DNA of 64,000 nt. It comes from JBKCUI01 sp052161625. GTDB lineage: Bacteria > Planctomycetota > Planctomycetia > Pirellulales > Pirellulaceae. The stretch lies in the NCBI GenBank assembly GCA_052161625.1, contig CP197412.1; one strand, given 5' to 3'. Of this stretch, positions 7,363 through 16,344 are shown one piece after another. Position numbers and translations under genes: made by a program. The number at the start of each line of letters is the position of its first letter. The stretch's first letter is position 1. The notes beneath the pieces are model-generated. The model saw only the letters and a program-made list of their open reading frames with translations. It searched no databases and had not been told where the DNA came from.

Positions 7363-9461
7363 TCGCTGAATGGATGGATCGATTCGTTGACTTTGCAGAA
7401 ACTTGGTTTTGGTTGGTCATGCTCGCAGCCTGGAGAGCTTTTCCGATACTGATAGTTGTGATAGGCCTTGGATTGGCTTTTCGACGAAGGCTAACGCCAT
7501 CACTGCAAACGCTCCTACTAACAATCGTCATAGTCAGACTATTGATTCCAATTTCGCTCGGAAGCTCGGCCAGTCTTCATAAACCGATCGACAAATGGTT
7601 TTCGGGCGAAGCTGGTGAATCAGAAAATCAACATCGGCTAATGACGGCCTACGATTCCAGTTATGCAATTCTGCCTAACATTGATCATATCGTTGTGCGA
7701 GACGTTCCTCCACAAGCCCTAGTGCAATCTTCGCAGACGAACAAATCCTCGCTAGAAGAGATTCTCTGCCTCGCACTTTTGTTGATTGCCATCTCAGTTT
7801 CGATGGGTCTACTTTTTCGCAGTGTGTTTTCGCACATCCGATTTGCTTTGGGACTCCGCTCCTGCCGCTTGCTCGAACGTCAGCCACTAATCGATTTGGT
7901 TCTACGCGAGTGCGATTCTTTAGCAGTAGGACGGCGGCCGAAGTTGCGTGAAGTGCATTCGCTTGCTGCACCAGCGGTATTTGGACTTTTTCGACAAACG
8001 ATTTGTCTTCCCACTGGCCTCGCCGAAACCTTGAGCGAACAAGAATTGCGTTGGGTGATTCGCCACGAACTTGCCCATATTCGTCGCCGCGACATTCCAG
8101 TCACCATTACGGCATCAATAGCAGTGGCATTCCATTGGTTTAACCCTGTGGTTTGGATGATCGCAAGCCGCCTCCGTGCTGCGATGGAAGGTGCTGCAGA
8201 TCGACTAGCAGTGCAGAGCCTTACGCAGACCGAAGTTTCTGCATACGGAAACCTACTTCTTAGATTGGCGCAAGATAGCGTCGCTGCAAAAAAGTCTCCA
8301 ACACTTGGACTAATCTCCTTCGCGTCAGGAAAGCATCTCAAGCAGCGAGTGAAGTTGTTGATGCAGAACGGCCAACCCAACGGCCGTTTAGCTAAATGTC
8401 TATCTGCGGGACTGGGGGGAACCATAGCACTCGTCGGCCTCACTGACGCAACGGAGTCAAAAGATCAACAGTGGCCAAAAATTCATGTGGATGGTGGTAA
8501 CTCAATCCAATCGAAGGTTGCTCCCGGATGGTTTGAGCCCCTTAGCGACGAAGATGTCGGCGGTCCAACATTTGTTGAAACATATGACTTAACATCCGTT
8601 CTGGAAGCCGTACCAAAGACAATTAAATTGGACGACAAAACGCCCTTGGAGCAGTTGACTACCTGTGTTCCATTGCCGCCATGGATGAAGGAAAAAATAC
8701 AGGTCGACGGCAAAACTCTTTCAGCAGAACTAACCGCTAGCCAACATCAGTCACTGAAGCAGACACTGGATATTTGGAAAAACGGAGAACCTAGGCAGAT
8801 TACAATCGAAACAAAGTTTATTCAAACGAACCTCAAGACGGCTGGCTCGATTAAGTGGACTGAACGAAGAATTGAAGGGTTGGCCGTCCGCGGGCTAGGG
8901 CCGGCAATTGCAGCCCGCATCGACGAGGCGGAGTTAGCGCAGTTGATTCGAACTGTATCGGTACAACATCAGGGTAACATCCTACTTGTGCCTAAAGTGA
9001 CAATGTTTGATGGTCAAACTGCCGGCATAGTGAATCAGGTCCAGCGTCCCTTTATTACGGGCGTTGATCCGAAAGCCGATGGCAGAATGCAGCCAGTGGT
9101 TTCTATCGTCAACGAAGGGCTGAGGTTTGTACTCAACCCGGTAGCTGGCGAAGACGATAGCGTCAACTTAGCATTCAAAGTAATGGTATCCAGCATCGGC
9201 AAGGTCTCATTCGCAAACTTGCCAATTAGAACCTCAAATAACGATGAACCTCTGTTTACAGTTCAAGTACCAGCAAGGGAACAATACGAAGTAGGCTCAG
9301 ATGTCAAGCTGGCTGCGGGAGAGTCGATTGTCGTGGCGATTCCTCGAGTATTCGATAATAAGCCAGGTGCTGACGCGGAGACTACAATGCTCGTCGCGTT
9401 GACGCCTCGGATCATTGACATGCGGGAATCATCCGTTGTTACCGGACCAAACAACCAGTAG
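7359..9461 (+). CDS. BlaR1/MecR1-like M56 membrane metalloprotease with secretin-like C-terminus
   Basis: 700 residues. The N-terminal half has hydrophobic segments near 14-42, 48-68, 133-155 and 245-270, and the zinc protease motif HELAH at 236-240, as in BlaR1/MecR1 sensors that cleave BlaI. The penicillin-binding sensor domain of true BlaR1 is absent. From about residue 480 the protein resembles the beta domain of type II/III secretins (TIETKFIQTN, VPKVTMFDGQTA, GLRFVLNPV, ending MLVALTPRIID). Some planctomycete M56 proteins appear to share this layout; here the C-terminal part probably acts as a periplasmic sensor or scaffold rather than a pore, which is inference. Confidence 0.85.
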   Translation: MIAEWMDRFVDFAETWFWLVMLAAWRAFPILIVVIGLGLAFRRRLTPSLQTLLLTIVIVRLLIPISLGSSASLHKPIDKWFSGEAGESENQHRLMTAYDSSYAILPNIDHIVVRDVPPQALVQSSQTNKSSLEEILCLALLLIAISVSMGLLFRSVFSHIRFALGLRSCRLLERQPLIDLVLRECDSLAVGRRPKLREVHSLAAPAVFGLFRQTICLPTGLAETLSEQELRWVIRHELAHIRRRDIPVTITASIAVAFHWFNPVVWMIASRLRAAMEGAADRLAVQSLTQTEVSAYGNLLLRLAQDSVAAKKSPTLGLISFASGKHLKQRVKLLMQNGQPNGRLAKCLSAGLGGTIALVGLTDATESKDQQWPKIHVDGGNSIQSKVAPGWFEPLSDEDVGGPTFVETYDLTSVLEAVPKTIKLDDKTPLEQLTTCVPLPPWMKEKIQVDGKTLSAELTASQHQSLKQTLDIWKNGEPRQITIETKFIQTNLKTAGSIKWTERRIEGLAVRGLGPAIAARIDEAELAQLIRTVSVQHQGNILLVPKVTMFDGQTAGIVNQVQRPFITGVDPKADGRMQPVVSIVNEGLRFVLNPVAGEDDSVNLAFKVMVSSIGKVSFANLPIRTSNNDEPLFTVQVPAREQYEVGSDVKLAAGESIVVAIPRVFDNKPGADAETTMLVALTPRIIDMRESSVVTGPNNQ

Positions 9462-9478
9462 CGAGGTCCGTTCAGATT

Positions 9479-9550
9479 TCTCAGTAGAGATCTGGGGTCG
9501 CGGAGGGGATGGCTCGCGTTTCTGTCATTGGCCAGTTTCTCGCTTTCCTA
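9479..9550 (+). repeat. Interspersed ~72-bp repeat, copy A
   Basis: Starts TCTCAGTAGAGATCTGGGG and continues through a GCGGAGGGG..GGCTCGCGTTTC core to CTTTCCTA. A second copy lies in the same orientation at 13193-13265; the first ~48 positions differ at only about three sites and the rest is more diverged. Copy A follows the stop of the M56 gene. No coding function is visible. Confidence 0.7.
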
Positions 9551-9659
9551 GCGTTCGTGATTTCATGTGTACAGTATGTCACCATGTTGTTCCAAGTCGC
9601 ATCCCAGAAAAGTTGGCGTCTGCTGAACGCGACACACCGATGCGCCGGGGGAGGTCGTC

Positions 9660-11069
9660 TCACTCGAGTACCCAAACAATTTGGCGATTATTGATAGAAT
9701 TAGGAACAGCAGGATCAGTTACCGGTGGCTCCTCTGGTATTTGTTTCGTGGTGTCGGAAAGTTGAAAACCCCATAATGTTGCTCCGCGCGTTTCCTTGCG
9801 ATAACCAAATGGTTTACTACCGAAGGGCACAAATTTGTCAGCTGCCTCGGGAAGTACTTCTAGACTACTAGGGAATTCGCCATATTGATGTTGATACATG
9901 CGGACAGCAATCGCCACGCGTGCCTGCCGATGAAGCTGGCAATCGTTGATCATCGTGGTGGCGGTGGCGTAGTAATCGGGAATGAGAATACGTGACAGGA
10001 TTTGGTCAACCTGCGCAAATGAAGACTGTATATCCCTGTCGAACTTTGACATAAGTCTAGAGGAGCTGTCAAGGAATCTGCCCCAGTCCTCCGTGCGTAT
10101 CTCGGATGCTGCGACCATCGTATCGATAAAATAGACGGCATCATGACCGCGTGCTGGCATGATCATGTCCGTGTCCATGTACAAATGCGGCGTGACAAAC
10201 ACAGGAAGGTTCAGAGACATTTCGTCCAGTATCACCTGCTTCCAACGATCTCCAATGTCGCAATAACGCTCGATCGCCCGATCGATCTGCAGCAACTGAT
10301 CCACAGTGAGCAGGTCAATCTCAATTGCGTGCTGAAGGGCCTCTAACGCCATTCGTCGAAATGCGATACCGACGAAACGCGAAACGATCGAAGGTACAGC
10401 GTCAACATGCTTCGAAAGCTCGAACATGGCCACCAAATCTTCCGTCGTCCGGACGGAGTCTTTTTTAAACATCGCCACTTGGCAATCGGCGCGCAGTAAT
10501 CTTGCGATTGTTCGCGAGCTTTGTACTTCTGTAAGAAGCGTCTCATTTGCTCGGAAAAAGATGGGAAAATAAGTTGGGCTGGGATCACAGGCAAGTTTCC
10601 GAGAAAGTTCGACGAAATGTTCAAACTCGGTGGTTAGGCTCGCTGTTGCATCAGCGAAAGGCCAGTTTTCCGACGTATCAAATTGATCGCCGAATTCGTC
10701 GACTTCCACAGAAGGATCAAATGGAGGAATTCCCTTTGTCTTTTCTTGAAATTCAGCAGTCTCCACACCTGCCAGTAGCTCGGCCCACTCAAAAACTAGA
10801 TCGTCCGAAGTTCGGTCGATGTATTGTTGATCAACCGAGTCTGAGTCTATCGCAATTCCTTGGGACTGAAGCTCAGAAATCTTTTGAGACATTTGTTGTC
10901 GGCCCTGGTTCTCCCTTACGGTGTACGCAACTCGGAATAGGACTGTACCAACCGCGACTAGTGAGAAGGGAACGGCGAAGATAGCAATGATCAGCCACCA
11001 CCGAACTCGTCGCCTCGCTTTCTTGATTGGTGTAGGCACATGAGCTTTAAACGGTTCTGATTCAGACAT
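9660..11069 (-). CDS. Hypothetical membrane-anchored protein
   Basis: About 469 residues from the ATG at 11069 (a TTG 18 bases upstream is less likely). A basic stretch (PIKKARRRVRWW) precedes one transmembrane helix (about residues 24-46, WLIIAIFAVPFSLVAVGTVL), so this is a type II anchored protein with a large external domain. That domain is helical and has a late RMYQHQYGEFPSSLEVL segment like those in other planctomycete surface proteins. No enzyme motif was recognised. It lies 19 bp downstream of 11089-11301 on the same strand and converges on the repeat at 9479. Confidence 0.7.
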   Translation of the reverse strand: MSESEPFKAHVPTPIKKARRRVRWWLIIAIFAVPFSLVAVGTVLFRVAYTVRENQGRQQMSQKISELQSQGIAIDSDSVDQQYIDRTSDDLVFEWAELLAGVETAEFQEKTKGIPPFDPSVEVDEFGDQFDTSENWPFADATASLTTEFEHFVELSRKLACDPSPTYFPIFFRANETLLTEVQSSRTIARLLRADCQVAMFKKDSVRTTEDLVAMFELSKHVDAVPSIVSRFVGIAFRRMALEALQHAIEIDLLTVDQLLQIDRAIERYCDIGDRWKQVILDEMSLNLPVFVTPHLYMDTDMIMPARGHDAVYFIDTMVAASEIRTEDWGRFLDSSSRLMSKFDRDIQSSFAQVDQILSRILIPDYYATATTMINDCQLHRQARVAIAVRMYQHQYGEFPSSLEVLPEAADKFVPFGSKPFGYRKETRGATLWGFQLSDTTKQIPEEPPVTDPAVPNSINNRQIVWVLE

Positions 11070-11088
11070 TCGCTGATATATTTCCAAT

Positions 11089-11301
11089 CTAAACTATTGT
11101 AGGAAACGGCAAGAACATTGACGATGTCATCTGCTCCTTACGCCAGGCTTCGATGCTTATGGCCTTCAGCCAACCAAACGAGAGTTGCATCAGCGTCCGC
11201 GATAGCAATCGATCGAAAGGCGTTTGGACGACTTCCCTTGGGTCATCCGCCGGCATGAAGCGTTCGTCCTCATCTTTATCTTTATTCGGTGGCTTGTTCA
11301 T
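11089..11301 (-). CDS. Hypothetical small protein
   Basis: A 70-residue protein starting MNKPPNKDKDEDERFMPAD, with a very charged first 20 residues and a helical remainder (FDRLLSRTLMQLSFGWLKAI). No signal peptide and no known family. It sits directly upstream of the anchored protein 9660-11069 and probably shares its transcript. Confidence rests on the tight spacing. Confidence 0.45.
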   Translation of the reverse strand: MNKPPNKDKDEDERFMPADDPREVVQTPFDRLLSRTLMQLSFGWLKAISIEAWRKEQMTSSMFLPFPTIV

Positions 11302-11400
11302 TCGCTCAATATAGCATCAAGGTAAAGACCGTATTTAGATTTTAAGCGACGTTTAATCGGCGATCGTAGATACAATGAGAGTTTCTAAAGAGGCTTAACC

Positions 11401-11898
11401 GTGCAATCGAAATCCGTTCTCATTTTGGCAAATCGTCAAGCTGCTGGGCTTGTCTTTCCGCTACTTGACGACCTGCAATCTGCAGCACTTGTTTCGCCGA
11501 TCGCCGGCACTGGAAATCATGCTCACTGGCTATTGGGTCATTTGGTTTTCTCCGAAGGCCGTTACCGCGAGATGATGCAAGGAAATGTGAATCCATGCCA
11601 AACTTTGCAAGACAAGTTTGGCGGAGGATCGCAACCAGATCCTAAGGCGAATGGATACCCGTCTTACGAAGAGCTATTGAGTCGCCTGCGTTCAATGGAC
11701 GAGGAGTTCTTGGCTTGGCTTGAAAGCATGAGCGAAGAAGAGCTTGATCAACAGATCGCAGGAGTCCCTCCTCAGTTCGAGCTCTATTTTGGAACGTGGC
11801 GACACATGTTCTTGATGAGAGCCATGCACTGGATGAACCATCGAGGGCAACTGGCCGATTGCCGTCGAGCCGCCGGCCGAACACCACTGATCATTTAG
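11401..11898 (+). CDS. DinB/YfiT-like metal-binding protein
   Basis: 165 residues with GTG start at 11401. The fold signature is a four-helix bundle with histidines in NHAHWLLGHL (about residues 40-49) and the C-terminal HWMNHRGQL motif (about residue 141), which bind a divalent metal in DinB_2 proteins. Family members include thiol-dependent transferases and stress proteins of unknown substrate. The next gene (alkylation repair) starts 14 bp later, so the two are likely co-transcribed. Confidence 0.8.
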   Translation: MQSKSVLILANRQAAGLVFPLLDDLQSAALVSPIAGTGNHAHWLLGHLVFSEGRYREMMQGNVNPCQTLQDKFGGGSQPDPKANGYPSYEELLSRLRSMDEEFLAWLESMSEEELDQQIAGVPPQFELYFGTWRHMFLMRAMHWMNHRGQLADCRRAAGRTPLII

Positions 11899-11912
11899 AT
11901 GAGAAAAGCAAA

Positions 11913-12617
11913 ATGACGGCAGAAGAAATCGTATCTCAGCTTACGAAGATGGGGAGTGAAAGCACGGCGAGAGTGCTTCGAAATCATGGCGCTCACGATC
12001 CATGCCTTGGTGTCAAAATCGGCGACATGAAAACGCTGCAAAAGCGGATCAAAAGGAGCTTTTCGCTTTCGTTGGAACTCTATGACACTGGAATCTACGA
12101 TGCGATGTATCTTGCTGGGATTATCGCCGAACCAGAACGCATGACAAAGAAAGACCTGACAGGTTGGGTCAAAGACGCATCGAAACCCATCGCAGCTTAT
12201 GTCGTCGGGCCAGTCGCAGCTGCTAGTCCATCGGGTTGGACGCTTGCACTAGCATGGATCAAATCCAAGAGGGAGATTGAGAACATAGCGGGTTGGGCTA
12301 CCCTATCCGCCATCGCAAGCATTCGTCCTGATTCAGAACTAGACCTCGATGAGTATCTGCGATTGCTAGTCGACGTCGAAGCAAAAATCATTGAGGCCAA
12401 GGACGCAGTTCGTTACCAAATGAACTCCTTCGTGATCTCGGTCGGAAGCTACATAATTTCCCTCACCGACGCAGCAATTGAAGCCGGACACCGGATTGGC
12501 GTCTTGAAAATTGACATGGGCGACACGGAATGCAATGTGCCGTTTGCGCCAGACTACATCCAAAAAGTCAAAAGTCGCGGCAGCATAGGAAAGAAACGCA
12601 AGTCAGCCATGTGTTGA
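11913..12617 (+). CDS. DNA alkylation repair protein, AlkD-like HEAT-repeat glycosylase family
   Basis: 234 residues from the ATG at 11913 (MTAEEIVSQLTKMG); the frame is open further upstream, but that part overlaps DinB in another frame. The protein is all-helical, with the family features RNHGAHDPCLGVKIGDMKTLQKRIK (about residues 21-45), DAMYLAGIIAEP and WVKDASKPIAAYVVGP. AlkD-type proteins excise bulky or cationic alkylated bases using HEAT-like repeats. The ending VKSRGSIGKKRKSAMC is basic. Position beside DinB fits a small stress or repair unit. Confidence 0.8.
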   Translation: MTAEEIVSQLTKMGSESTARVLRNHGAHDPCLGVKIGDMKTLQKRIKRSFSLSLELYDTGIYDAMYLAGIIAEPERMTKKDLTGWVKDASKPIAAYVVGPVAAASPSGWTLALAWIKSKREIENIAGWATLSAIASIRPDSELDLDEYLRLLVDVEAKIIEAKDAVRYQMNSFVISVGSYIISLTDAAIEAGHRIGVLKIDMGDTECNVPFAPDYIQKVKSRGSIGKKRKSAMC

Positions 12618-12723
12618 TGGTTTCAGAACTCAAGCCGCGTTCCGAAGCTCGCCGGAGTTCTCGTGGCTTCATGCGTACGAAGGAATGTCAGCCAGCTCAA
12701 CCTAAATAGAAAGCACTTATTGA

Positions 12724-13137
12724 TTGATTCGCACTCGATTCGTTTACCTCATCGCCGCTACTGTGGTCATTATTGCAGGCCTGGCATCTCGCAAGTACCG
12801 GGGGCAGTTGCCTGCGTTCTTGGCCGAATACGCTGGCGACACTCTTTGGGCGCTGATGCTGTTTCTGTTGGTCAGCATGCTTCTAGCTGGACGGCCGGTG
12901 CTGGCGAGGGCAGCGATCTCGCTAGCTCTCGCTTTCCTAGTGGAGGTCAGCCAGCTCTTTCACGCCCCGTGGATCGACTCAATCCGTCAGTCCACGCTGG
13001 GTGGGCTGGTGCTGGGGTTCGGATTTCTCTGGACTGATCTCGTTTGCTACACGGTCGGCATTGCGACCGGATCGCTCACAGAGTGGGGTATCAGACGTTT
13101 CGGTGGACCAAAATTGGAGAAGGTTTCTGGGCGTTAG
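12724..13137 (+). CDS. DUF2809 membrane protein
   Basis: 137 residues, apparently from a TTG start at 12724 since no ATG fits. Four hydrophobic segments are visible: FVYLIAATVVIIAGL (residues 6-20), a segment near 40-56, one near 62-78 and one near 93-112. The motifs SRKYRGQLPAFLAEYAGDTLWA and LVEVSQLFHAPWIDSIRQS, TLGGLVLGFGF are characteristic of DUF2809. Function unknown; inner-membrane location. Confidence 0.75.
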   Translation: MIRTRFVYLIAATVVIIAGLASRKYRGQLPAFLAEYAGDTLWALMLFLLVSMLLAGRPVLARAAISLALAFLVEVSQLFHAPWIDSIRQSTLGGLVLGFGFLWTDLVCYTVGIATGSLTEWGIRRFGGPKLEKVSGR

Positions 13138-13192
13138 GATTTGCTACCGCTGTGTTAATCAAACCCATCTTTGGAAACGGAGATCTTGAGAG

Positions 13193-13265
13193 TTCTCAGT
13201 AGAGATCTGGGGTGGCGGAGGGGACGGCTCGCGTTTCGGTCGTATCCCGCTATCTCTCTTTCCTA
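13193..13265 (+). repeat. Interspersed ~72-bp repeat, copy B
   Basis: Same orientation as 9479-9550, sharing TCTCAGTAGAGATCTGGGG and the GCGGAGGGGACGGCTCGCG core. The two copies bracket a 3.6-kb segment containing the hypothetical membrane genes, DinB, the alkylation repair gene and DUF2809. Confidence 0.7.
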
Positions 13266-13330
13266 ACCGAGATATTTGGGGAGGGCGTCGCGGACGCGGA
13301 AAAAGCCCAAAACGTTGGGTAGAAACGAAA

Positions 13331-13364
13331 AACGCCGGGCGTCGATCTCTCGTCGTCCGGCGTT
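13331..13364 (-). terminator. Intrinsic terminator downstream of tRNA-Asn
   Basis: AACGCCGG (13331-13338) pairs with CCGGCGTT (13357-13364); a further GCG/CGT pairing extends the stem. On the minus strand the hairpin is followed by TTTTTCG, so it fits as terminator of the tRNA 37 bp upstream. On the plus strand AACTTTTT follows, so it may act in both directions. Confidence 0.7.
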
Positions 13365-13400
13365 AACTTTTTGGCGTTTCTTCCGTAGAAAAAACTAAGG

Positions 13401-13473
13401 CTCCCCCGGGTGGGCTCGAACCACCGACACGCGGATTAACAGTCCGCTGCTCTGCCGACTGAGCTACAGGGGA
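13401..13473 (-). tRNA. tRNA-Asn (GTT)
   Basis: A 73-nt cloverleaf read from the minus strand. The acceptor TCCCCTG pairs with CGGGGGA (one G-T pair), with discriminator G. The D arm has GCTCAGTCGGCAGAGC, the anticodon stem-loop is GCGGA-CTGTTAA-TCCGC with anticodon GTT, and the T arm is GGTGG-TTCGAGC-CCACC. CCA is not encoded. Confidence 0.97.
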
Positions 13474-13827
13474 ATTTCTTGCTTAGGACTATCCAAACCA
13501 CCCAAAGGTTCACTGTCGAATCCTGGGGCTGGGATCCCTAGCTCGGCTTCGAAATGTACCTATACCGCCCATGGCTTGCAACCCTAATTGGTTCGCACTT
13601 CCGTTTCCCAAATCACCAGGTTTCACTTGGGCGGAATTTCGGGTTTGTACCGACTGAACTCCCCCCCGCCAACATAAGCTCCATTGATTCCATTGCTCCG
13701 TCAATGTTTCGCATTCTCGATAGAATTCCAGGGCGGAATGCCAATGAACTCGGCCGGGGCCAAGCCTTTCGGACATCTTCCCGCTCGTCCAGATTGGACA
13801 CGCAGGGAAGCCATGGTGTGATGCCGA
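13474..13827. other. Intergenic, no gene seen
   Basis: 354 bp between tRNA-Asn and the alcohol dehydrogenase. Short open frames on both strands have no recognisable protein character. No repeat family or clear promoter was recognised. Confidence 0.5.
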
Positions 13828-14835
13828 TCAAAAGTCTGCGTCGAGGACTACTCGATAGCGTGCTCGGCCAGCGGCGACGTGCTCGAACGCTTGGTTGATC
13901 TCGCTCATCGGGAAATGCTCGGTCTTCGGAGCAATCTTGTGCCTCGCCGCGAATGCAAGCATGTCGGCCATGTCGACGGGTGATCCGGTCGGTGACGCCC
14001 CCACACTGGCTTGCCGCATGATCAACGGAAAGACCGCAACAGGGATCGGCTCCAACACCGCTCCCACGACGTGCATGCGTCCGTTAGGGGCAAGCGACGC
14101 GATCAATGGATCCCAATCGAGGGGAACATTGACGGTCACGAGGAGCAAGTCGAATGACTTCTCAAGCCTCTGGAGCGATTCGCTGTCGCGCGTGGCGACA
14201 ACGTGCTGGGCACCAAACGCCCGCGCCTCCTCGAACTTGCTCTCGCTCGAAGTGAAGGCTGTCACTTCGCAACCATACGCCGCTGCAAACTTCAACGCCA
14301 TATGCCCCAGCCCTCCGATGCCGATCACTCCGACACGACTCTTCGGCGTCGCAAAAGTGGCGATTGGATTGAAGACGGTGATTCCTCCGCATAGCAGCGG
14401 TCCAGCGTCGGCGACATGCAACCCCTCTGGCAACGGAATTGCCCACGCCCAATGGGCTCGCACCGAGTTGGCGAAACCACCGAAATGCCCCGCAATCGTG
14501 GGCTGGGCTCCGTCGCACAGATGGTGCTCACCTGACATGCACGGACGACAATGCATACAACTGCCACTGTTCCATCCGATTCCCACTCGCTGGCCAATCG
14601 CAAGCCCCTTTGCATGCGGCCCAAGAGCTGTCACCCGCCCAATGACTTCATGCCCCAAGACCGCTGGATAGGTCGACATGCCCCATTCGTTCTGCCACAT
14701 CGAAAGGTCGGAATGGCATACGCCGCAATGTTCGACCGCAACCTCTACCTCCTCCGGTCCCAAGGGTGGTCGTTCTATAGATTGCTTTTGAAAAGGGGCT
14801 CCGGCGGCGTCCGCCACCCAGGCTTGATAGGTCAT
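13828..14835 (-). CDS. Zinc-dependent alcohol dehydrogenase, cinnamyl/YahK type
   Basis: 335 residues from ATG 14835 (MTYQAWVADAAG). The catalytic zinc site is HCGVCHSDLSMW (about 34-45) with GHEVIGRV near 61; the structural zinc cysteines are in CMHCRPCMSGEHHLC (about 95-109). The NAD(P)-binding motif is GIGGLGHMALK (about 170). This matches NADP-dependent aldehyde reductases of the YahK/Ahr/AdhC group, which reduce medium-chain or aromatic aldehydes. It is monocistronic and divergent from 15096. Confidence 0.92.
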   Translation of the reverse strand: MTYQAWVADAAGAPFQKQSIERPPLGPEEVEVAVEHCGVCHSDLSMWQNEWGMSTYPAVLGHEVIGRVTALGPHAKGLAIGQRVGIGWNSGSCMHCRPCMSGEHHLCDGAQPTIAGHFGGFANSVRAHWAWAIPLPEGLHVADAGPLLCGGITVFNPIATFATPKSRVGVIGIGGLGHMALKFAAAYGCEVTAFTSSESKFEEARAFGAQHVVATRDSESLQRLEKSFDLLLVTVNVPLDWDPLIASLAPNGRMHVVGAVLEPIPVAVFPLIMRQASVGASPTGSPVDMADMLAFAARHKIAPKTEHFPMSEINQAFEHVAAGRARYRVVLDADF

Positions 14836-15095
14836 GCGCAACTCTCTCTCGGTCTTCTCAAGGCCAACGAACTGGGATAAAGAACTGGATCGATTCGATG
14901 CAGGTCCCGCATCCATGAAGTGTTGGGTTGGATTCTACCGGAACGATCGTGGGAGGAATGGGATTTTGGGAGACGGAAGAACGGCTTTCGGAGAAAGGGT
15001 ACTACAATCGGGGGCTAGCCGAATGGCAGGCGAGCCGAACAGGGACGAGTTATTTCAGCACGAGATGGGTTGAACTGTTTGTACAAGGAATGATC

Positions 15096-16325
15096 ATGGC
15101 AGCGGTTAGCAGGGTGGCTTCGATCGACATCTACCGTGGCATGGTGATGTTTTTGATGCTGGCGGAAGTGCTGCAGCTTCCCAAGTTGCGTCAAGTCTTT
15201 AGCGGTGACAATACGAATGGCCAGATAGCGGAGTGGATTCGCTTTCATACCTCGCACGTCGCTTGGGCGGGCTGCTCACTGCATGATCTCATCCAACCGA
15301 GCTTCTCGTTCCTGGTTGGAACGGCGATGTCGTTCTCGTTGGCGTCACGCATTGCGCGGGGTGATTCACGCTGGCAGCTATTTCGGCATGCGATCCTGCG
15401 GAGTGTCATCCTCGTTTTTCTCGGGATCTTTCTGCGCAGCCTTGGCAAGCCCAGTACCAACTTTACGTTTGATGATACGCTGACGCAAATCGGGCTTGGA
15501 TACTGGGCCCTTTTTCTAATCTCGTTGTTGCCTACGCGTGGGGTATTGATCGCCCTCGCGGCAATTTTGATCGGGACTTGGGGGATCTTCGTTCTCTATC
15601 CAGCACCTGCAGCAGATTTCCCCTATTCGCAAGTCGGTGTGCCAGAGAGTTGGTCCGAGTTCTATCGCGAAGGGTTTTCTGTTCATTTCAACAAGAACTC
15701 CAACGCGGCTTGGGCGTTCGATCGATGGTGGATGAATCTTTTCCCCCGCGAGAAACCGTTCGAGTACTCCGGGGGTGGCTATGCAACGCTCAGTTTCATC
15801 CCCACCCTTGCAACGATGGTGCTCGGATTGCTCGCGGGTCGTCTGCTGCAATCGCCACTTCCTTTTGCGCGCAAGAACCTAGTTTTTGCCTGCACAGGAG
15901 CGGGCTTGATGGCGACCGCTTGGTTGTTGGACTGGACGTTGGTCTGCCCCATTGTGAAGCGCATATGGACCCCGGCTTGGACGCTCTGGAGCGGGGGGAT
16001 CTGTCTGCTTTGGCTCGGCGCCCTGCATTGGATTGCCGACCAGAAAGGGATTCAGCGGTGGGCGTTTCCATTCATTGTGATCGGAGCGAACTCGATCGTC
16101 GCCTATGTCTTGTCATGGACGCTCGAGAAGCCGACGCACGACGCGCTCCTGCGGCACTTCGGCAGTTGGCTTCAAACCCTTTCGGAATTGATCCAATCCA
16201 TCCTCGGCGCCGGCAAAGAGCAAGTTCCTATGATTCAGGAGTTGCTCTTGGGTGGCTGTACGCTGATCGTGTTCTGGCTGATTCTCTACTGGCTCTACAC
16301 CAAAAGAGTGTTTGTGAAGATTTAA
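15096..16325 (+). CDS. NagX-like membrane acyltransferase (DUF5009, heparan-alpha-glucosaminide N-acetyltransferase family)
   Basis: About 409 residues from ATG 15096, chosen because AAGGA ends 7 bases upstream. The opening VASIDIYRGMVMFLMLAEV is the family's signature (SxDxxRG), and some ten hydrophobic helices follow. HTSHVAWAGCSLHDLIQPSF includes the conserved His and the LxDLIxPxF motif; IVIGANSIVAYVLSW is near the C-terminus. Relatives transfer acetyl groups from cytoplasmic acetyl-CoA to sugars across the membrane, or act in amino-sugar catabolism. It converges on the DUF1549 gene, 19 bp apart. Confidence 0.85.
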   Translation: MAAVSRVASIDIYRGMVMFLMLAEVLQLPKLRQVFSGDNTNGQIAEWIRFHTSHVAWAGCSLHDLIQPSFSFLVGTAMSFSLASRIARGDSRWQLFRHAILRSVILVFLGIFLRSLGKPSTNFTFDDTLTQIGLGYWALFLISLLPTRGVLIALAAILIGTWGIFVLYPAPAADFPYSQVGVPESWSEFYREGFSVHFNKNSNAAWAFDRWWMNLFPREKPFEYSGGGYATLSFIPTLATMVLGLLAGRLLQSPLPFARKNLVFACTGAGLMATAWLLDWTLVCPIVKRIWTPAWTLWSGGICLLWLGALHWIADQKGIQRWAFPFIVIGANSIVAYVLSWTLEKPTHDALLRHFGSWLQTLSELIQSILGAGKEQVPMIQELLLGGCTLIVFWLILYWLYTKRVFVKI

Positions 16326-16344
16326 TCCAGGTTCCTGGTGAAAC

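Noticed and set aside
13839..13857. GTCGAGGACTACTCGAT near the end of the alcohol dehydrogenase
   Set aside because: It is coding sequence (RVVLDADF) and the arms do not pair like the hairpin family.
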